A stretch of DNA of 64,000 nucleotides from Pseudomonadota bacterium (GTDB taxonomy: Bacteria > Pseudomonadota > Gammaproteobacteria > Burkholderiales > Burkholderiaceae_C): contig JAFEEG010000027.1 of NCBI GenBank assembly GCA_018241225.1, positions 23,690 through 87,689 on the forward strand, given 5' to 3'. Both the position numbers and the translations under genes were made by a program. Below, in pieces: positions 1-7,355 of this stretch (the stretch's first letter is position 1; every line of letters starts with the position of its first letter). The notes beneath the pieces are model-generated. The model did no database searches and was not told where the DNA came from. It saw nothing but the letters and a program-made list of their open reading frames with translations.

Positions 1-197
1 AGCATCTCTTCGAGCCAGCCATCCGGTATCGGTTTGTCCAGGAACCTGCGGGTCGACCGGCGCCCCTGTGCCAGTGCCTGCCAAACGGTTGTGGCGGCGG
101 GGGCGTTCCCGCCGCCTTCGATCCCCTGCGGCTGGTCCCAAGCCGCGGCATTTGCAGATTCCATGGGTGCGTGCGCTTCAGACAGACGTTGCGACAT
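1..197 (-). CDS. Nitroreductase family protein, 5' end only
   Basis: The reverse strand reads from ATG at 197 to the window edge without a stop (65 codons). The typical nitroreductase start, RRSTRRFLDKPIPDGW, is at about residues 43-58; the Arg-x-Ser-x-Arg part contacts the FMN phosphate in this family. The first 40 residues are a low-complexity leader. It begins 36 bp after the thiolase stop on the same strand, so it is probably the last visible gene of the bioMNY-ligase-thiolase operon. The substrate cannot be inferred. The remainder lies outside the window. Confidence 0.72.
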   Translation of the reverse strand, partial: MSQRLSEAHAPMESANAAAWDQPQGIEGGGNAPAATTVWQALAQGRRSTRRFLDKPIPDGWLEEM

Positions 198-232
198 GAT
201 TGCTTTCGAGAAATGCTTGGCGGTGACAGGCT

Positions 233-1408
233 CTAGAGCTTTCCGACCAAGGCCGCGGATCCGAGCCCCCCTGCCGCAGCGATGGCCGCCAGGCCGAGCG
301 CGCCGGAAGGCGCGTCGAGCTTCGCCATGTCGGCCAGCAGACGCACCAGGCTGACCGCACCCGACGCACCGATGGGATGTCCGCGCGCAATGCCTCCGCC
401 GCCGCGATTCAGCCGCTCTGGCTCGATGTCCAAGGCGCGGGCAAACTCGAGTGCCTGCACCGCGAATGCTTCGTGCAGTTCCACGCCCCAGAGCGTTGCC
501 GGACGGAGGTCGTGGCGAGCGAGCAGCGCTTCGGCCGCGCTTGCCGCGGCCAGCATTGGCATTTCCGGTTGGCCACCCATTGCGAGCGAACCCCGCCACT
601 GCAACCGAGGCGTGAGGCCAAGCTGGATGGCCGCCTGGCGGCTCGCGAGCAGAACGAACGCCGCCCCGTCGGCCTTGGGCGAGATGGACAATCGACTCAC
701 CGCACTTGAACTCGCCTCGATGCGTGAGTCCAATCGCTGGTCGGAATTGGCCGCCACCGGCATGCGAGCCGCCTGCGCCGCGCTGAGATGGCGGGGATAG
801 CTGTCGTGCCGAACCCCGCAAAGAGGAACAATCTCAGGTGCCATGCACTCACGGGCCGCCAGCGCCTTGGCATGACTGCGAATGGCATAGGCGTCTTGTT
901 CGACGCGCGAGACTTGGGCCTGCGCGGCATAGTCGGCCGCGGCTTGAATCAGGTCGGGGTCCCGCCTTGGGTCCGGCGCAAAGGCAGGGCGCTCATACGG
1001 CACCGGTGCCTCTTCTGGGGAGCGCGGCCGATGCTGGCGGATCGGGGCCCGGCTCCAGGCCTCTGCGCCACCCGCGATGACGAACTGCGCCTGGCCGGTG
1101 GTGATCAGGCTGGCGCCCATCGCCACAGCGTCCAGGCCCGAACAACACTGCGTGTCGATCGAGTACGCCGACGTTCGGTCCGGCAGACCTGCCGCCAGCG
1201 CGATCATGCGAGCCGGGTTGCCGCCGGCGCCCAGGGCATTGCCGCAAAGCAGACTATCAACCGCGCTCGCGGGTACGCCGCTGCGTGCGAGAAGCGCGCG
1301 AACCACGGGAGCGCCGATCTCGTGCACCGCCAGGTGCGCAAAGGCCCCGGAGAAGGGGACGACAGCGCTGCGAGCCCATCCGAGCACAACGGGGGGATCC
1401 AGGATCAT
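233..1408 (-). CDS. Thiolase-like protein lacking the second catalytic cysteine
   Basis: A 391-residue thiolase-superfamily protein, normal length. The nucleophile motif DTQCCSGLDA (Cys88), HEAFA near residue 295 and GHPIGASG near residue 350 are present. The C-terminal CxGGGxG motif, whose Cys is the acid/base in degradative and biosynthetic thiolases, reads AAAGGLG, so that Cys is Ala. Ordinary acetoacetyl-CoA thiolysis is therefore doubtful; a decarboxylating or modified condensation is possible. The start ATG at 1408 overlaps the ligase stop (ATGA), implying translational coupling. The order BioY-ligase-thiolase matches Bacillus subtilis yhfU-yhfT-yhfS of the BirA regulon, so a biotin or pimeloyl precursor role is inferred, not shown. 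Confidence 0.85.
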   Translation of the reverse strand: MILDPPVVLGWARSAVVPFSGAFAHLAVHEIGAPVVRALLARSGVPASAVDSLLCGNALGAGGNPARMIALAAGLPDRTSAYSIDTQCCSGLDAVAMGASLITTGQAQFVIAGGAEAWSRAPIRQHRPRSPEEAPVPYERPAFAPDPRRDPDLIQAAADYAAQAQVSRVEQDAYAIRSHAKALAARECMAPEIVPLCGVRHDSYPRHLSAAQAARMPVAANSDQRLDSRIEASSSAVSRLSISPKADGAAFVLLASRQAAIQLGLTPRLQWRGSLAMGGQPEMPMLAAASAAEALLARHDLRPATLWGVELHEAFAVQALEFARALDIEPERLNRGGGGIARGHPIGASGAVSLVRLLADMAKLDAPSGALGLAAIAAAGGLGSAALVGKL

Positions 1409-2931
1409 GACGCTTCCAATTGCCAGGACAGGGCCCGCCAATCCGGATCGCCCCGGGGTGAAGCGGTCAGGAGTTGCCCCAGGGCCGCGTGATCCGTCTT
1501 CCCGTTCGCATTCGTGGGCAGGCACTCGCAAGCAAAGAACTGCCGCGGCGCCTTGTAGCCATCCAGATGCAAGCGACACCAGGCAAGCAGCGTGGCGCGA
1601 TCCACGGGCCCTCGAAGCTGAAGTATCGCAATCGTGCGCGCCCCGCGCAGCGCATCGGGGACGGCTTGCACGGAGGCCGCGGCCACGCAGGGGTGCGACG
1701 CCAGCACCCATTCGATCTCTTCGGGAAACAGGTTCTTACCCTGGACCACGAACATGCGTTGGCGGCGGCCGATCAAGTGCAGCATTCCCTGCGCGTCCAG
1801 GTGCCCCATGTCGCCCACGGACAGCCATTCACCGTCCCTCAGCAGCGCGCCTGGACCGGTCGTCGGTTCTGGCGTGACATAGCCCGTGAAGACCATCGGG
1901 CTTCGCACATGGATCACGCCATCGATCTGGTCAGATCCGCAGGCATCGATGCGGACTTCGACCCCCGGAAAGGGCCTGCCGACGGCCGTCGGGGGAAGGT
2001 CTGGGCAGCTGTCGACCCAGGCAACGAAGCTCGTTTCTGAGGCGCCATAGAACTCGACGATGCGGGCATTGGGAAAGAGCGCCCGTAGATCGGGAGTCCG
2101 GCTGCGCGGCCAGGATGCGCCGCCGATCATCACCAGCCGCGTGGCCTCGACCACCCGCGGGCCCTGACGCTGCGCATGCTCGAGCATGAGAATGAGCTGG
2201 CTGGGTGTCGCGATGAGCGCCTGCGCGTCGCCATTCACCAGCGTTTGCAGCGAGGCGCCCGCGGAAAACTGCGGTTGCAGCCGCACCCCGCCCCCGGTCC
2301 ACAGGCCTAACAGCGCGCCGAACAATGCAAGGGAGTGCGCAAGGCGCCCGGGCGCCAGGATCGTGCTGGACGTGGCGGGTCCGAACGCCTGAATGCACGC
2401 CGAGAAGCTCTCTACCCAGGATCGGTGGCTGCGGACAAAGCCCTTGGGCAGGCCGGTACTTCCGGACGTAAAGCCCACATAGAAGGACCCGGCGGGCAAC
2501 GGTGCCGCGCCAGTTGAGGCTGGTGCCGCTTCAGTGGCCAGCAACGACCGCACCTTCTGCTTCTGCAGCGGCGACCAGTCGGGGTCCCCCATGACGGCCG
2601 CATCGCCCGCCATCAAGATCCCCACGAAGTCGACCAGTTGAGCGCCGGGAGACAGCGAGTCATCCACCCAAACAGGCCGGGGCGCCGCGTGTTGGCCTGG
2701 CGCCCGGCTTCGCGTGTTCGCAATAGCCGCCAATTCCTTGAAGGTCAGACGCACGGAACCGTCGTCGATCGCGATTGCCCTTGGGGTGATCGCCGCCCAA
2801 TGCGTCAGTAGTTCATGGACGGTGCCGGACTCAGGCTGTGGCAGCGTCGGCTGCACTGCATCGCCGGCGATCACTGGCACTTCCAAGCCTGGCGACCGAA
2901 CGGCCACCACCGCCGTCGTGTCGAACGGCAT
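1405..2931 (-). CDS. AMP-forming acyl-CoA synthetase-like ligase of the biotin locus
   Basis: 508 residues, ANL adenylating superfamily. Visible motifs are the P-loop FTSGSTGLPKG (about 154-164), FYGASE in the acyl-binding core, SVGDMGHLDAQG with IGRRQRM at the hinge, and the C-terminal LPTNANGKTDHAAL carrying the adenylation Lys. It would activate a carboxylate to the acyl-AMP and then to a thioester. The ATG at 2931 shares a base with the bioY stop (TGATG), and its own stop overlaps the thiolase start. A TTG codon directly upstream would add one residue. It corresponds in position to B. subtilis YhfT beside BioY; the acid it activates is unknown. Confidence 0.87.
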   Translation of the reverse strand: MPFDTTAVVAVRSPGLEVPVIAGDAVQPTLPQPESGTVHELLTHWAAITPRAIAIDDGSVRLTFKELAAIANTRSRAPGQHAAPRPVWVDDSLSPGAQLVDFVGILMAGDAAVMGDPDWSPLQKQKVRSLLATEAAPASTGAAPLPAGSFYVGFTSGSTGLPKGFVRSHRSWVESFSACIQAFGPATSSTILAPGRLAHSLALFGALLGLWTGGGVRLQPQFSAGASLQTLVNGDAQALIATPSQLILMLEHAQRQGPRVVEATRLVMIGGASWPRSRTPDLRALFPNARIVEFYGASETSFVAWVDSCPDLPPTAVGRPFPGVEVRIDACGSDQIDGVIHVRSPMVFTGYVTPEPTTGPGALLRDGEWLSVGDMGHLDAQGMLHLIGRRQRMFVVQGKNLFPEEIEWVLASHPCVAAASVQAVPDALRGARTIAILQLRGPVDRATLLAWCRLHLDGYKAPRQFFACECLPTNANGKTDHAALGQLLTASPRGDPDWRALSWQLEAS

Positions 2932-3509
2932 CAATCAGCCAGGCGCCAATGCGGCAAGCCGCGTGCAACGGTTTGCACCAGCGCCGCACAGATTGCGCAC
3001 TTGAGCAGGTCCCCGGGGAGGAAGACCGCGCTGGCCACGGCCGCCTGCGTCCAAGACAGGTGCGCGATCCAGGTCAAGCCGGTGACGCCGAACGCATACA
3101 CGACGCCGATGCCCCCGACGAAAGCGGCAAGGAACGCGCCCGGCCACAGCACCGTGCGACCTCGCGCGCGCGACACGCGCCGCATGATCAAACCGCAAAT
3201 GGCTGCACCAATAGGCCAACCCAGCAGGAAGCCTGCAGAAGGTGAGAAGAAGACGCCCAGGCCGCCGCGGCCACCCGCAAGCAGGGGCATTCCCAACGCC
3301 ACGATGAGCAGGAACAGGCCCACCGCGAGAAAGCCGCGCCGCGCCCCCAAGAGGCAACCGGCCAGCATCACTCCCAGCGTCTGGAGCGTGATCGGAACGC
3401 CGAACGGCAGATCGAGCTTGGGTATCAGGCCAAAGACTGCGATGAGCGCAGCAAACAGGGCGACCTGGGCCAGTGAGTGGAACGAGCGGTGGGGTGGGGC
3501 GTTATTCAT
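2931..3509 (-). CDS. bioY: BioY, biotin-binding S component of an ECF transporter
   Basis: 192 residues of almost continuous hydrophobic segments (about six). BioY family features are the early block PFGVPITLQTLGVMLAG and the later FFSPSAGFLLGWPIGA. It captures biotin at the cytoplasmic membrane and works with the ATPase and T component encoded directly upstream on the same strand. The start is ATG at 3509. Reading the frame further upstream gives arginine/alanine-rich sequence that is the shadow of bioN. A biotin transporter fits the two biotin-dependent features of the window: the carboxylase at 23864-25594 and the YhfT/YhfS-like partners downstream. Confidence 0.93.
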   Translation of the reverse strand: MNNAPPHRSFHSLAQVALFAALIAVFGLIPKLDLPFGVPITLQTLGVMLAGCLLGARRGFLAVGLFLLIVALGMPLLAGGRGGLGVFFSPSAGFLLGWPIGAAICGLIMRRVSRARGRTVLWPGAFLAAFVGGIGVVYAFGVTGLTWIAHLSWTQAAVASAVFLPGDLLKCAICAALVQTVARGLPHWRLAD

Positions 3510-3571
3510 GCGGTGAAGTCCTGGAATCAATTGTTGTGGTCGAGCAAGTGGTAGCGAAAGCGCGACGCGCC

Positions 3572-4165
3572 TCAGCGGCCCAGCCGGGCGGTCAAGGCGT
3601 CGGCGACGTGCTCTGCCGTCTGCAGTGTGCGAATGGTGAGTGGTGCCATCAGGCGCAGGCCCCCTGCGCGCCCGGTACGTGCACGGTGCGCGTCGTCCAG
3701 GCGCTGCCAGCGCTGGTGAAAGACGGCGATGAAGCGCAACACCAGGGCCAGCGCCAAGGCCACGCGCGCCGTGGGCACGCCAAACCTGCGCAAGGGCTGA
3801 AGCAACTTCTCCAGCACGTCCAGCAAATCGTCGAAGCGGGTGGTGAGCGTCAGCAGCGTCGCCAGGAGCACGCCTGTGAGCAGCCGCAGGGCGCTGGCGC
3901 CACCCACTGCGGGTGCGCCTTGCCACGCATGAAATGCTGCAATCGCCGCGGCCATGACCACCAGGGGGCGCAAGTGCCGGGCCTGCTGCCGGGCCACCGA
4001 TCCCAGGGATGCATACGCGAGGAGGGTGATCGTCAAGCCTGCCGCCAGCCATCGCCAGTCCTGCACCAGTGCGAGGGCACTGCCGCAGATGCCCAGGACG
4101 AGCAGCTTGAGCGAGGCCGGCACCCGGTGCAGCCAGGATTCGTTGGAAATCGGCCGATTCAGCAT
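3572..4165 (-). CDS. bioN: BioN, EcfT-type transmembrane component
   Basis: 197 residues, integral membrane, EcfT/CbiQ family. The long cytoplasmic helix region containing ARTGRAGG near the C-terminus resembles the Ala-Arg-Gly coupling motifs that dock on the ATPase. ATG at 4165 is preferred because AAGGTG lies a few bases upstream; an ATG at 4192 would overlap bioM by 20 bp. It lies 7 bp after bioM and 62 bp before bioY, giving the gene order bioM-bioN-bioY. It couples ATP hydrolysis by BioM to release of biotin from BioY. Confidence 0.9.
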   Translation of the reverse strand: MLNRPISNESWLHRVPASLKLLVLGICGSALALVQDWRWLAAGLTITLLAYASLGSVARQQARHLRPLVVMAAAIAAFHAWQGAPAVGGASALRLLTGVLLATLLTLTTRFDDLLDVLEKLLQPLRRFGVPTARVALALALVLRFIAVFHQRWQRLDDAHRARTGRAGGLRLMAPLTIRTLQTAEHVADALTARLGR

Positions 4166-4172
4166 GACACCT

Positions 4173-5036
4173 TCACGCCAGCTCGGCCGCATCAGCCGAT
4201 TCCAATGCGCGTTGCCTCACATCTTCCCTGTAAGCCTGGCAGACCTCCTGGCCCGGACCATCCGCACGCACTTTGCCGCGTTCGAGCCAGATCACGCGTT
4301 CGAAGTCGCACACCTGCTCAAGCACGTGCGTCGAGAAGATCAATTGTTGGTCGGCGCTGAGTAACTGTTGTCCGAGGCGAAGTTGGCTCGGCAGGTCCAG
4401 GCTGGCAAACGGCTCGTCCAGCAGCAGCGTCAGTGGCTTGCCGATCTGCAGCGCGAGAAGACAAACCTTCTGCCGCTGTCCCTGGCTCAACTGCGAGATG
4501 GCGCGTGGTGCCCAGTGCGACAGCCCCCAGACGCGCAGGAAGTCGCGCGCTTCCTCGCGAGCCCGCGCCTTGGCGACGCCTTGGGCGCTCAAGGTGAACG
4601 CCAGTTCTTCTTCGACGGTCGGGCAGATGATCTGGTCGTCAGGATTCTGGAACATCAAGCCTACCTGGCGTGCCACAGCGCGGTGATCGGCATCCGTTGA
4701 GTGCCCATGGACCCTGATCCGCCCACCAAGGGGTTGTTCGAGCCCGGCGATCAGCCGCAGCAGGCTGCTCTTGCCGGCCCCGTTGTCACCGATGATGCCA
4801 ATGCGCGGTTCGACCAGATCCAATGTGAGGCCATTGAATACTCGTTGATCACCCCGATCCAACACCACCGATTCGAGAAAGATTCCCTTCTTTGAATCGG
4901 CCGGGCGAGCTGTTTCTAGTGTCGGGGAAGTAGTCCCTTTCACCGGATATGCCGCGCTGTCGAATTGGTTGCGTCGTGCGCTGGTGCCAACAGTGCTCAG
5001 CAGCAATGCCGCGCGCTCGGACAATTTGCTGAGCAT
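4173..5036 (-). CDS. bioM: BioM, ATPase of the biotin ECF transporter
   Basis: 287-residue ABC ATPase. Walker A is GDNGAGKS (83-90), the Q loop QNPDDQ, signature LSQGQ, Walker B LTLLLDEP followed by a D-loop, and a switch His in FSTHVLE. The first 50 or so residues precede the usual ABC fold and have no clear match. Either this genuine ATG carries an extension, or translation starts at a downstream non-ATG codon such as the GTG pair in ESVVLD; no good ribosome site decides it. First gene of the biotin uptake operon. Confidence 0.87.
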   Translation of the reverse strand: MLSKLSERAALLLSTVGTSARRNQFDSAAYPVKGTTSPTLETARPADSKKGIFLESVVLDRGDQRVFNGLTLDLVEPRIGIIGDNGAGKSSLLRLIAGLEQPLGGRIRVHGHSTDADHRAVARQVGLMFQNPDDQIICPTVEEELAFTLSAQGVAKARAREEARDFLRVWGLSHWAPRAISQLSQGQRQKVCLLALQIGKPLTLLLDEPFASLDLPSQLRLGQQLLSADQQLIFSTHVLEQVCDFERVIWLERGKVRADGPGQEVCQAYREDVRQRALESADAAELA

Positions 5037-5415
5037 CGATGAGAGGAAATGTGTATCAAGGGACCGATCAGGAGATTCTAGAGCGGCCCATGCGCATAGG
5101 CGCCAGGGAAAAGTTGGCGGACTCTAATCGCTGAAAGCAAACAGAACAAAGACCGTTTTGTTATTTGCGTTATTTCTATGTTCTGAGAAACCGATTACTT
5201 TGAAAGGATCCGGACCTGTTGTCGAGAACCGATTGCCAACATCGGCCCTCAAGGTAGTGCAAGACACCGGGGTGCGGAACCTTTGTCAGGACTATGGCCC
5301 CCTCGGTGTGCGGGGGCACCCAAGATTCCAGTGACTTCCCTACGGCAGGGCGTTCGACTGGACGCTGGATTCAGATATCGCGGTATCAAGAATCAGCTTC
5401 CGACGACCAAATCCG
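5037..5415. other. Intergenic region before bioM; no gene seen
   Basis: About 380 bp separating the bioM start from the hutU remnant. The part at 5150-5190 is AT-rich compared with its surroundings (repeated TTAT and TTTG tracts) and is the likely promoter zone of the biotin operon. No clear BirA or BioR operator palindrome was found by eye. From 5280 on, reading frames are not maintained and look like decayed DNA belonging to the deleted part of hutU or its neighbours. Confidence 0.4.
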
Positions 5416-5622
5416 CAGCACGGCCGCGGCGTGGGCATGGGCTACTCGCAGCACTCGGGCATGGTTATCGTGTGCGACGGCACCGACGAAGCGCAGAAGC
5501 GCCTGGCGCGCGTGCTGGTCAACGACTGCGGCTCGGGCGTGATGCGCCATGCCGACGCGGGCTACGAGCTGGCCATTGCCACGGCCAAGAAGTTCGGGCT
5601 GAAGCTGCCGATGATCAAGTAG
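5416..5622 (+). pseudogene. hutU: 3' remnant of urocanate hydratase
   Basis: The frame from about 5416 to TAG at 5622 encodes [17 protein letters not shown] followed by the HutU C-terminal block with [19 protein letters not shown] and KKFGLKLP. In intact HutU (about 555 residues) this is the end of the protein, with the HHGGGVGMGFSQHAG region of the NAD-binding core. Everything upstream is missing and no start codon precedes it, so only some 65-70 residues remain. Histidine degradation is therefore not encoded here; the stump marks a deletion junction. Confidence 0.8.
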
Positions 5623-5910
5623 ATCCCAAACGCACAAATATTGCATCCCCTGCAGGTCGCAGAATCAAAGTTGCTGCACCGTTGGCGGCTGCAGTCAATT
5701 TGGTGACCTAGTCTGCGCTGAACTTCCGCAGGCCGAATCTCGGTTCCAACCGCAGGCGTGGGCGGCCTGCAAAGACCGCTCGTCGTAGCCTAAGCAGTCG
5801 TTTTGCGTCGACAGCTTCTAAGTCGGTTGCATGCCAAGGCCGGCGACAACAACTGGGCCAGGTTGCGCAAGGTCATGCTGATCCGTGCCTGACGAAGCGA
5901 TGCACGCGGC

Positions 5911-6285
5911 CTAGCGCGAGCGGGTCTCCAACTGTGCCTGGCAAGCCGCGCAGCGGATGGCGGTAGGCTGGGCGAGCAGCCGCGCGGCCGGAATCTCCAG
6001 CCCGCAGGTGGCGCAGGTGCCGTAGCGTCCCTCGCTCAGCCGCAGCTGAGCCCGTTCGATGTCTTCCAGCCTCCGCCGATCGATCTCGATCTCGGCCTGG
6101 CGCACGCCGTCTTCGCGCTCGGCCTCGGCCTCATCGGTGCGCTCGCGCACTTCCTGGCTCGCATTGAGGGCGGAGTGGGCGAACGTATCCGGCGCGCTGT
6201 TGCGCAGTTCGTCGAGCACCTGTTGCCGCATCGTGTCGAGCTGCTGCGCCAGTGCGTTGCGTTGTTCGTGCGTGAGATGCTTCAT
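5911..6285 (-). CDS. TraR/DksA-type zinc-finger protein
   Basis: 124 residues: an N-terminal coiled-coil (about 1-75, rich in Glu, Arg and Gln) and a C-terminal four-Cys finger with CATCGLEIPAARL and CAAC. DksA/TraR proteins enter the RNA polymerase secondary channel and modulate initiation in stress. The coiled-coil tip Asp pair typical of DksA is not obvious, so it could be a YbiI-like finger protein instead. ATG at 6285 is supported by GAGG just upstream; the longer frame above it is unlikely. An FNR-like box lies 77 bp upstream (6356-6369), placing it with the stress cluster. Confidence 0.8.
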   Translation of the reverse strand: MKHLTHEQRNALAQQLDTMRQQVLDELRNSAPDTFAHSALNASQEVRERTDEAEAEREDGVRQAEIEIDRRRLEDIERAQLRLSEGRYGTCATCGLEIPAARLLAQPTAIRCAACQAQLETRSR

Positions 6286-6355
6286 TGGTGCCTCTGTCGC
6301 TGGTGTGTGCGTGCGTGTGATGGGGGGATCGTCCCCCCAGCGCGGCAGGCCGGCC

Positions 6356-6369
6356 TTGCGTTGGATCAA
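6356..6369 (-). promoter_or_regulatory. FNR/ANR-like box upstream of the DksA-like gene
   Basis: TTGCG-TTGG-ATCAA, read on the minus strand as TTGATCCAACGCAA. One half-site is perfect; the other keeps the invariant CAA. Its centre is 77 bp before the start at 6285. Confidence 0.5.
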
Positions 6370-6407
6370 CTCCGGCGCAGGTCCCGCCGATCCGGCCGCG
6401 CGCCGAC

Positions 6408-6938
6408 TCATGCGGGGCCGGGCGAGAGGGCTGCAAAGGTCTCGGGATGCTTGAAATCTTCCAGTTCACGCAGCGCGTCGCCGAACTTTCTCGACGCGAT
6501 ACCGGCCTGGCCGCTCTCGACTTCCTGCATGGTGAAGGCGGCATGCCGCGCGCTCGGTCGGCCGATGAGCCGCTCGACCTCCCGCACGGCGTTGGACGCG
6601 CCGGCCCCGCCCATGACGGAGATCACGGCAACGTCGGGCAGATGGTCGCGCCAGGTGTGGACGAAGCTTCGCATGGGCCCGGCCAGGCTGAAGGCCCAGA
6701 TCGGAGACACGAGCACGACGGCATCGAAGTCGCGGGGAAACGGGCCTTCGTAGAGGAAGGCCGGCCGCAGCCGCAAGACCGAATCCAGCACGCAGCGCCA
6801 ATAACCGGACCGGCCCTTGCGCGTTTTCGCCAGGCGGATTTCGCCGAGCTGCCAGCCCGGCTGCTGGCTGCACATGAGCTTGGCCAGGCGCGTGCACGTG
6901 CCCGTCCATGAATAGCTGATCACGAGGATCCTGCTCAT
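6408..6938 (-). CDS. Flavodoxin-like protein
   Basis: 176 residues with a flavodoxin fold. The N-terminal beta strand and phosphate loop SRILVISYSWTGTCTRLAK matches the T/S-x-T-G-x-T FMN-binding loop. VVLVSPIWAFSLAGPM in the middle matches the second flavin loop of menaquinone-dependent or WrbA-like proteins. A near-ideal ribosome site GGAGGAAC lies just before ATG 6938. Probably an FMN-dependent reductase or electron carrier; the partner is unknown. A degenerate FNR-like palindrome is centred 62 bp upstream of the start. Confidence 0.8.
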   Translation of the reverse strand: MSRILVISYSWTGTCTRLAKLMCSQQPGWQLGEIRLAKTRKGRSGYWRCVLDSVLRLRPAFLYEGPFPRDFDAVVLVSPIWAFSLAGPMRSFVHTWRDHLPDVAVISVMGGAGASNAVREVERLIGRPSARHAAFTMQEVESGQAGIASRKFGDALRELEDFKHPETFAALSPGPA

Positions 6939-6993
6939 CTTGTTCCTCCTGCAGTAAACGAGCCCATGGTGCGCGCGGCCGGGCCCGGCGATA

Positions 6994-7007
6994 TTGCGCC
7001 AGCGCAA
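6994..7007 (-). promoter_or_regulatory. FNR/ANR-like palindrome upstream of the flavodoxin gene
   Basis: TTGCG-CCAG-CGCAA, a perfect 5+5 palindrome keeping the invariant TTG/CAA of FNR sites but with CG instead of AT inside. Centred 62 bp upstream of the start at 6938, the same position as the other boxes in this island. Confidence 0.4.
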
Positions 7008-7050
7008 AGACTGGCGCCGGGAGAACGGCCCTTTGGGCTGGCGGCCCCTT

Positions 7051-7245
7051 CTAGGGCTGCAGTACGGCGGCCCCGGAGATGCGGCCGCCGCGCAAGTCGG
7101 CCAGCGCTGCGTTGGCGGCTTCGAGCGGGTAGGTTTGCACGTGCACCTGTGGCGGGCGCGCCTGCACCTGCAGGAGGAATTCGCCGGCATCCGCCGGCGT
7201 CAGGTTGGCGACGGAACGTGCTGCGGGAGATCCTGGGGCGCTGAT
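7051..7245 (-). pseudogene. 3' remnant of a zinc-type alcohol dehydrogenase
   Basis: The last about 64 codons encode SVANLTPADAGEFL, VQTYPLEAANAALADL and GGRISGAAVLQ, the C-terminal end of medium-chain alcohol dehydrogenases, where a YPLE-AN-AL-DL-G-GAAVL pattern is typical. The catalytic and NAD-binding domains are absent; upstream the frame merges into the shadow of the metallo-hydrolase gene. Only the tail survives, as with several other stumps in this island. Confidence 0.7.
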
Positions 7246-7343
7246 CAGTCGCGGGTCACGATGGCAAGGATGACCTTGAAGGCCAGCCAGGTCAGGGCCG
7301 CGACGATGAGGATGATCGAGGCGAGGAGGAACGAGTGCTTCAT
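7245..7343 (-). CDS. 32-residue single-span membrane microprotein
   Basis: ATG at 7343 to TGA at 7245 encodes MKHSFLLASIILIVAALTW and then LAFKVILAIVTRD: one hydrophobic helix with a positively charged start. It begins 12 bp after the metallo-hydrolase stop on the same strand, so translation could be coupled. No strong ribosome site. Codon use fits the neighbours. Function unknown; reported because position and sequence look like a real small membrane protein. Confidence 0.45.
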   Translation of the reverse strand: MKHSFLLASIILIVAALTWLAFKVILAIVTRD

Positions 7344-7355
7344 GGTGCGGGGGCC

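Noticed and set aside
5820-5892. Frame ending RLHAKAGDNNWARLRKVMLI before the DksA-like gene
   Set aside because: Could be a transposase or other gene tail; too short and no family recognised.
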